Origin: UBA6345 sp045577635
GTDB taxonomy: Bacteria > Bacillota > Clostridia > Christensenellales > UBA1242
NCBI GenBank assembly: GCA_045577635.1
Contig: JAZNIS010000104.1
Location: forward strand, 1 to 15,631
Direction: 5' to 3'
DNA: 15,631 nt
Made by a program: the position numbers and the translations under genes. Below, piece by piece: positions 14,377-15,631 of this stretch (position 1 is the stretch's first letter; each line of letters starts with the position of its first letter). Below the pieces are notes generated by a model. The model was not told the origin of the DNA and searched no databases. It saw only the letters and a program-made list of their open reading frames with translations.

Positions 14377-14423
14377 ATTGAACCGTATTGTTAAAAGTAA
14401 AACAACATAAATTAGTGTTGTTT
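14299..14423 (+). promoter_or_regulatory. Nested RNA hairpins in the leader upstream of the ABC exporter
   Basis: Within the small ORF, nested pairings build one long irregular hairpin: CCTAC (14299-14303) with GTAGG (14363-14367), CAAA (14305-14308) with TTTG (14358-14361), AAGAT (14315-14319) with ATCTT (14353-14357), GC (14320-14321) with GC (14349-14350), and TGAAGC (14331-14336) with GCTTCA (14343-14348). A separate 8-bp hairpin AAACAACA (14400-14407) / TGTTGTTT (14416-14423) follows. With the terminator at 14445 they give three consecutive hairpins, as in attenuators or riboswitches. The match to any known riboswitch class is not evident. Confidence 0.4.
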
Positions 14424-14444
14424 GTTTAAAACATATAGTATTTT

Positions 14445-14477
14445 AAAACACCCTTGCACAAGTAGGGGTGTTTTTTT
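14445..14477 (+). terminator. Intrinsic terminator / possible attenuator before the ABC exporter
   Basis: AAAACACCC (14445-14453) pairs with GGGTGTTTT (14466-14474). Four further pairs, two of them G-T, extend the stem to 13 bp with an ACAA tetraloop (14458-14461), followed by T-run to 14477. A 7-bp AT-only hairpin (14425-14431 with 14441-14447) overlaps its 5' arm and could compete weakly. Confidence 0.88.
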
Positions 14478-14528
14478 GTTACTTATTAAAAATGTTATTG
14501 TTTTTTTAACTGTTTTTTAGTGTTTCCG

Positions 14529-14537
14529 TGTTAAAAT
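14529..14537 (+). promoter_or_regulatory. Possible extended -10 promoter of the ABC exporter
   Basis: TGT followed by TAAAAT (14532-14537) could act as an extended -10 with a start near 14544; no good -35 lies 16-18 bases upstream. If it is not used, the exporter depends on read-through of the terminator at 14445-14477. The rest of 14478-14578 is A/T-rich and featureless. Confidence 0.3.
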
Positions 14538-14589
14538 ATAAAAAATTATTATTTACAAATTAAAAATTATAAAATGTTAGGAGAAAACA

Positions 14590-15567
14590 ATGAAAGTTAT
14601 AGAAGTTAGCAATTTAAAAAAGGAATTTACAAGCAAAAAACGAGCAATTAATGCTAATGGAAAAAAGAGTTTATTTAAAACAGAAAAAGTTATAAAAACT
14701 GCTGTTGATAACATTAGTTTTTCTGTTGAAGAAGGCGAAGCATTGGCATTTATAGGTCCTAACGGAGCAGGAAAATCTACAACTATTAAAATGCTTACAG
14801 GTATTTTATATCCAACAAGTGGCGATGTTAAGGTTTTAGGTTTAAATCCTTCAAAGGATCGTATTAAATTATCATATAAAATAGGTTCGGTGTTTGGACA
14901 AAAGGAACAATTGTGGGTGCATTTATCTGCCTACGAAAACTTTAAATTCTTTGGTTCAATTTACGATATTAAAAAGGACGAACTAGAAAAAAGAATAAAC
15001 GAATTAGCAGGTATTTTTGAAATTAACGAGTTTATGCATCAACCTGTTAAAAGTTTAAGTTTAGGTCAAAGAATGAAGTGTGAAATGGTTGCTTCTCTTC
15101 TTCATAACCCAAAAATGTTGTTTTTTGATGAGCCAACAATAGGGCTAGATCCGATTGCGAAAGAAATTTTGAGAAAACTTATTAAAAAAATCAATAGAGA
15201 GTTGGGAACAACAATTTTCTTTACGTCGCATGATGTTGGTGATATTGAAGAGGTTTGCAAAAGAGTTATTATAATTAACGATGGCAAGATAGTTCTTGAT
15301 GATAGCATGAAGAATTTGAAATATCACCACTTAAATAAAAAGATTGTTGAAGTTAACCTAAAAAACAATGTTAAAATTGAAGAAAAAGACGGAATTAAAG
15401 TTTTAAAATCAAAAGACACGTTATATAAAATTGAAGTTGACATGAATAAAACAACTATGGATGAACTTTTAGGGCTTTTCAAGGCTGACGACCTTCAAGA
15501 TATAACAATATCAAGTGAACCGCTAGAAGAAATAATAAAGGAGATTTACAGAGGAAAAGATGAATAA
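14590..15567 (+). CDS. ABC-2 type exporter, ATP-binding protein
   Basis: The 325-aa cytoplasmic ATPase of an ABC exporter. Walker A is GPNGAGKST (56-64), the Q-loop is Q104 in VFGQKEQLW, the signature is LSLGQR (156-161), Walker B is MLFFDEP (176-182) and the H-loop is H214 (FTSHD). The basic N-terminal extension before the domain (residues 12-36) and the VFGQKEQLW segment are typical of ATPases paired with PF06182-type ABC-2 permeases, the group that includes drug/viologen-exporter-like pumps. The last 80 residues form a C-terminal regulatory domain. ATG 14590 has AGGAG (14579-14583) six bases upstream. The gene overlaps its permease by 8 bases, as expected for a two-subunit operon. The substrate is unknown. 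Confidence 0.93.
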   Translation: MKVIEVSNLKKEFTSKKRAINANGKKSLFKTEKVIKTAVDNISFSVEEGEALAFIGPNGAGKSTTIKMLTGILYPTSGDVKVLGLNPSKDRIKLSYKIGSVFGQKEQLWVHLSAYENFKFFGSIYDIKKDELEKRINELAGIFEINEFMHQPVKSLSLGQRMKCEMVASLLHNPKMLFFDEPTIGLDPIAKEILRKLIKKINRELGTTIFFTSHDVGDIEEVCKRVIIINDGKIVLDDSMKNLKYHHLNKKIVEVNLKNNVKIEEKDGIKVLKSKDTLYKIEVDMNKTTMDELLGLFKADDLQDITISSEPLEEIIKEIYRGKDE

Positions 15568-15631
15568 GTATTTAAGCATTTATAAAACAAGCCTTAAACA
15601 AGAGAGTAAAACCTTAGGTAACTCTATAACT
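15560..15631 (+). CDS. ABC-2 type permease, N-terminus only (cut by window end)
   Basis: An open frame begins at ATG 15560, inside the last codons of the ATPase gene, with GAGG (15551-15554) five bases upstream. The 24 visible residues (starting MNKYLSIYKTSLKQES) match the cytoplasmic N-terminal helix typical of PF06182-type ABC-2 permeases; the first membrane span lies beyond the window. The 8-base overlap with the ATPase suggests translational coupling and equal production. Confidence 0.75.
   Translation, partial: MNKYLSIYKTSLKQESKTLGNSIT

Noticed and set aside
1..15631. CRISPR arrays, tRNA/rRNA genes, insertion sequences or phage genes
   Set aside because: No regularly spaced repeats, no cloverleaf or CCA-ended tRNA sequence in the short intergenic gaps, and no transposase, integrase or phage protein among the reading frames.

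Overview
The window is AT-rich throughout (roughly 30% G+C by eye). Genes are tightly packed, Shine-Dalgarno sequences are strong, intrinsic terminators are short with T-runs, and promoters are of the TTGAAA/TATAAT type, often with an extended TGn -10. This fits a low-GC Bacillota genome. A pyruvate formate-lyase with its radical-SAM activase points to an anaerobic fermenter, probably an uncultured gut or rumen clostridium-like lineage. The standard code fits: all genes end in TAA or TAG, and TGA is not seen as a stop or as a sense codon.

Layout, left half. A small unrecognised protein (102-443) converges on glyA (serine hydroxymethyltransferase, minus) at a shared bidirectional terminator. 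Divergent from glyA is the pflB-pflA operon (pyruvate to acetyl-CoA plus formate). Both genes bear on one-carbon supply: formate from Pfl, methylene-THF from GlyA. Next comes a PlsC-like acyltransferase, convergent with a LysR-type regulator/class I methyltransferase operon on the minus strand. The terminator hairpin between these two is built into the last codons of the methyltransferase. Divergent from the LysR gene is a CYTH-domain (CyaB/triphosphatase-like) protein.

Centre: the most interesting part. Positions 8637-11491 hold a three-gene operon with almost no spacing. It encodes (i) a 524-aa fusion of a cytidylate-kinase-like domain to a MoaA-like radical SAM domain, (ii) a short uridine/cytidine-kinase-like protein whose base-contacting His is Tyr, a change that in one characterised homologue restricts the enzyme to cytidine, and (iii) a metallo-beta-lactamase-fold hydrolase. 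Two pyrimidine-type kinases, a radical SAM enzyme and a hydrolase together suggest a pathway making or modifying a nucleotide. It is reminiscent of, but not the same as, the viperin/CMPK2 pairing. I do not recognise it as a described system.

Right half. A GNAT acetyltransferase and a long U32-family protein (RlhA-like, 23S rRNA cytidine hydroxylation family) form a minus-strand operon whose promoter lies so close to the ATG that the mRNA looks leaderless. The intergenic stretch 14106-14589 holds a 20-bp palindrome and a complete miniature transcription unit: promoter, Shine-Dalgarno, 30-codon ORF that is itself a nested hairpin, then a strong terminator. This unit precedes an ABC-2 type exporter (ATPase complete, permease cut by the window end). 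The arrangement resembles a leader-peptide attenuator or structured-RNA switch controlling an exporter.
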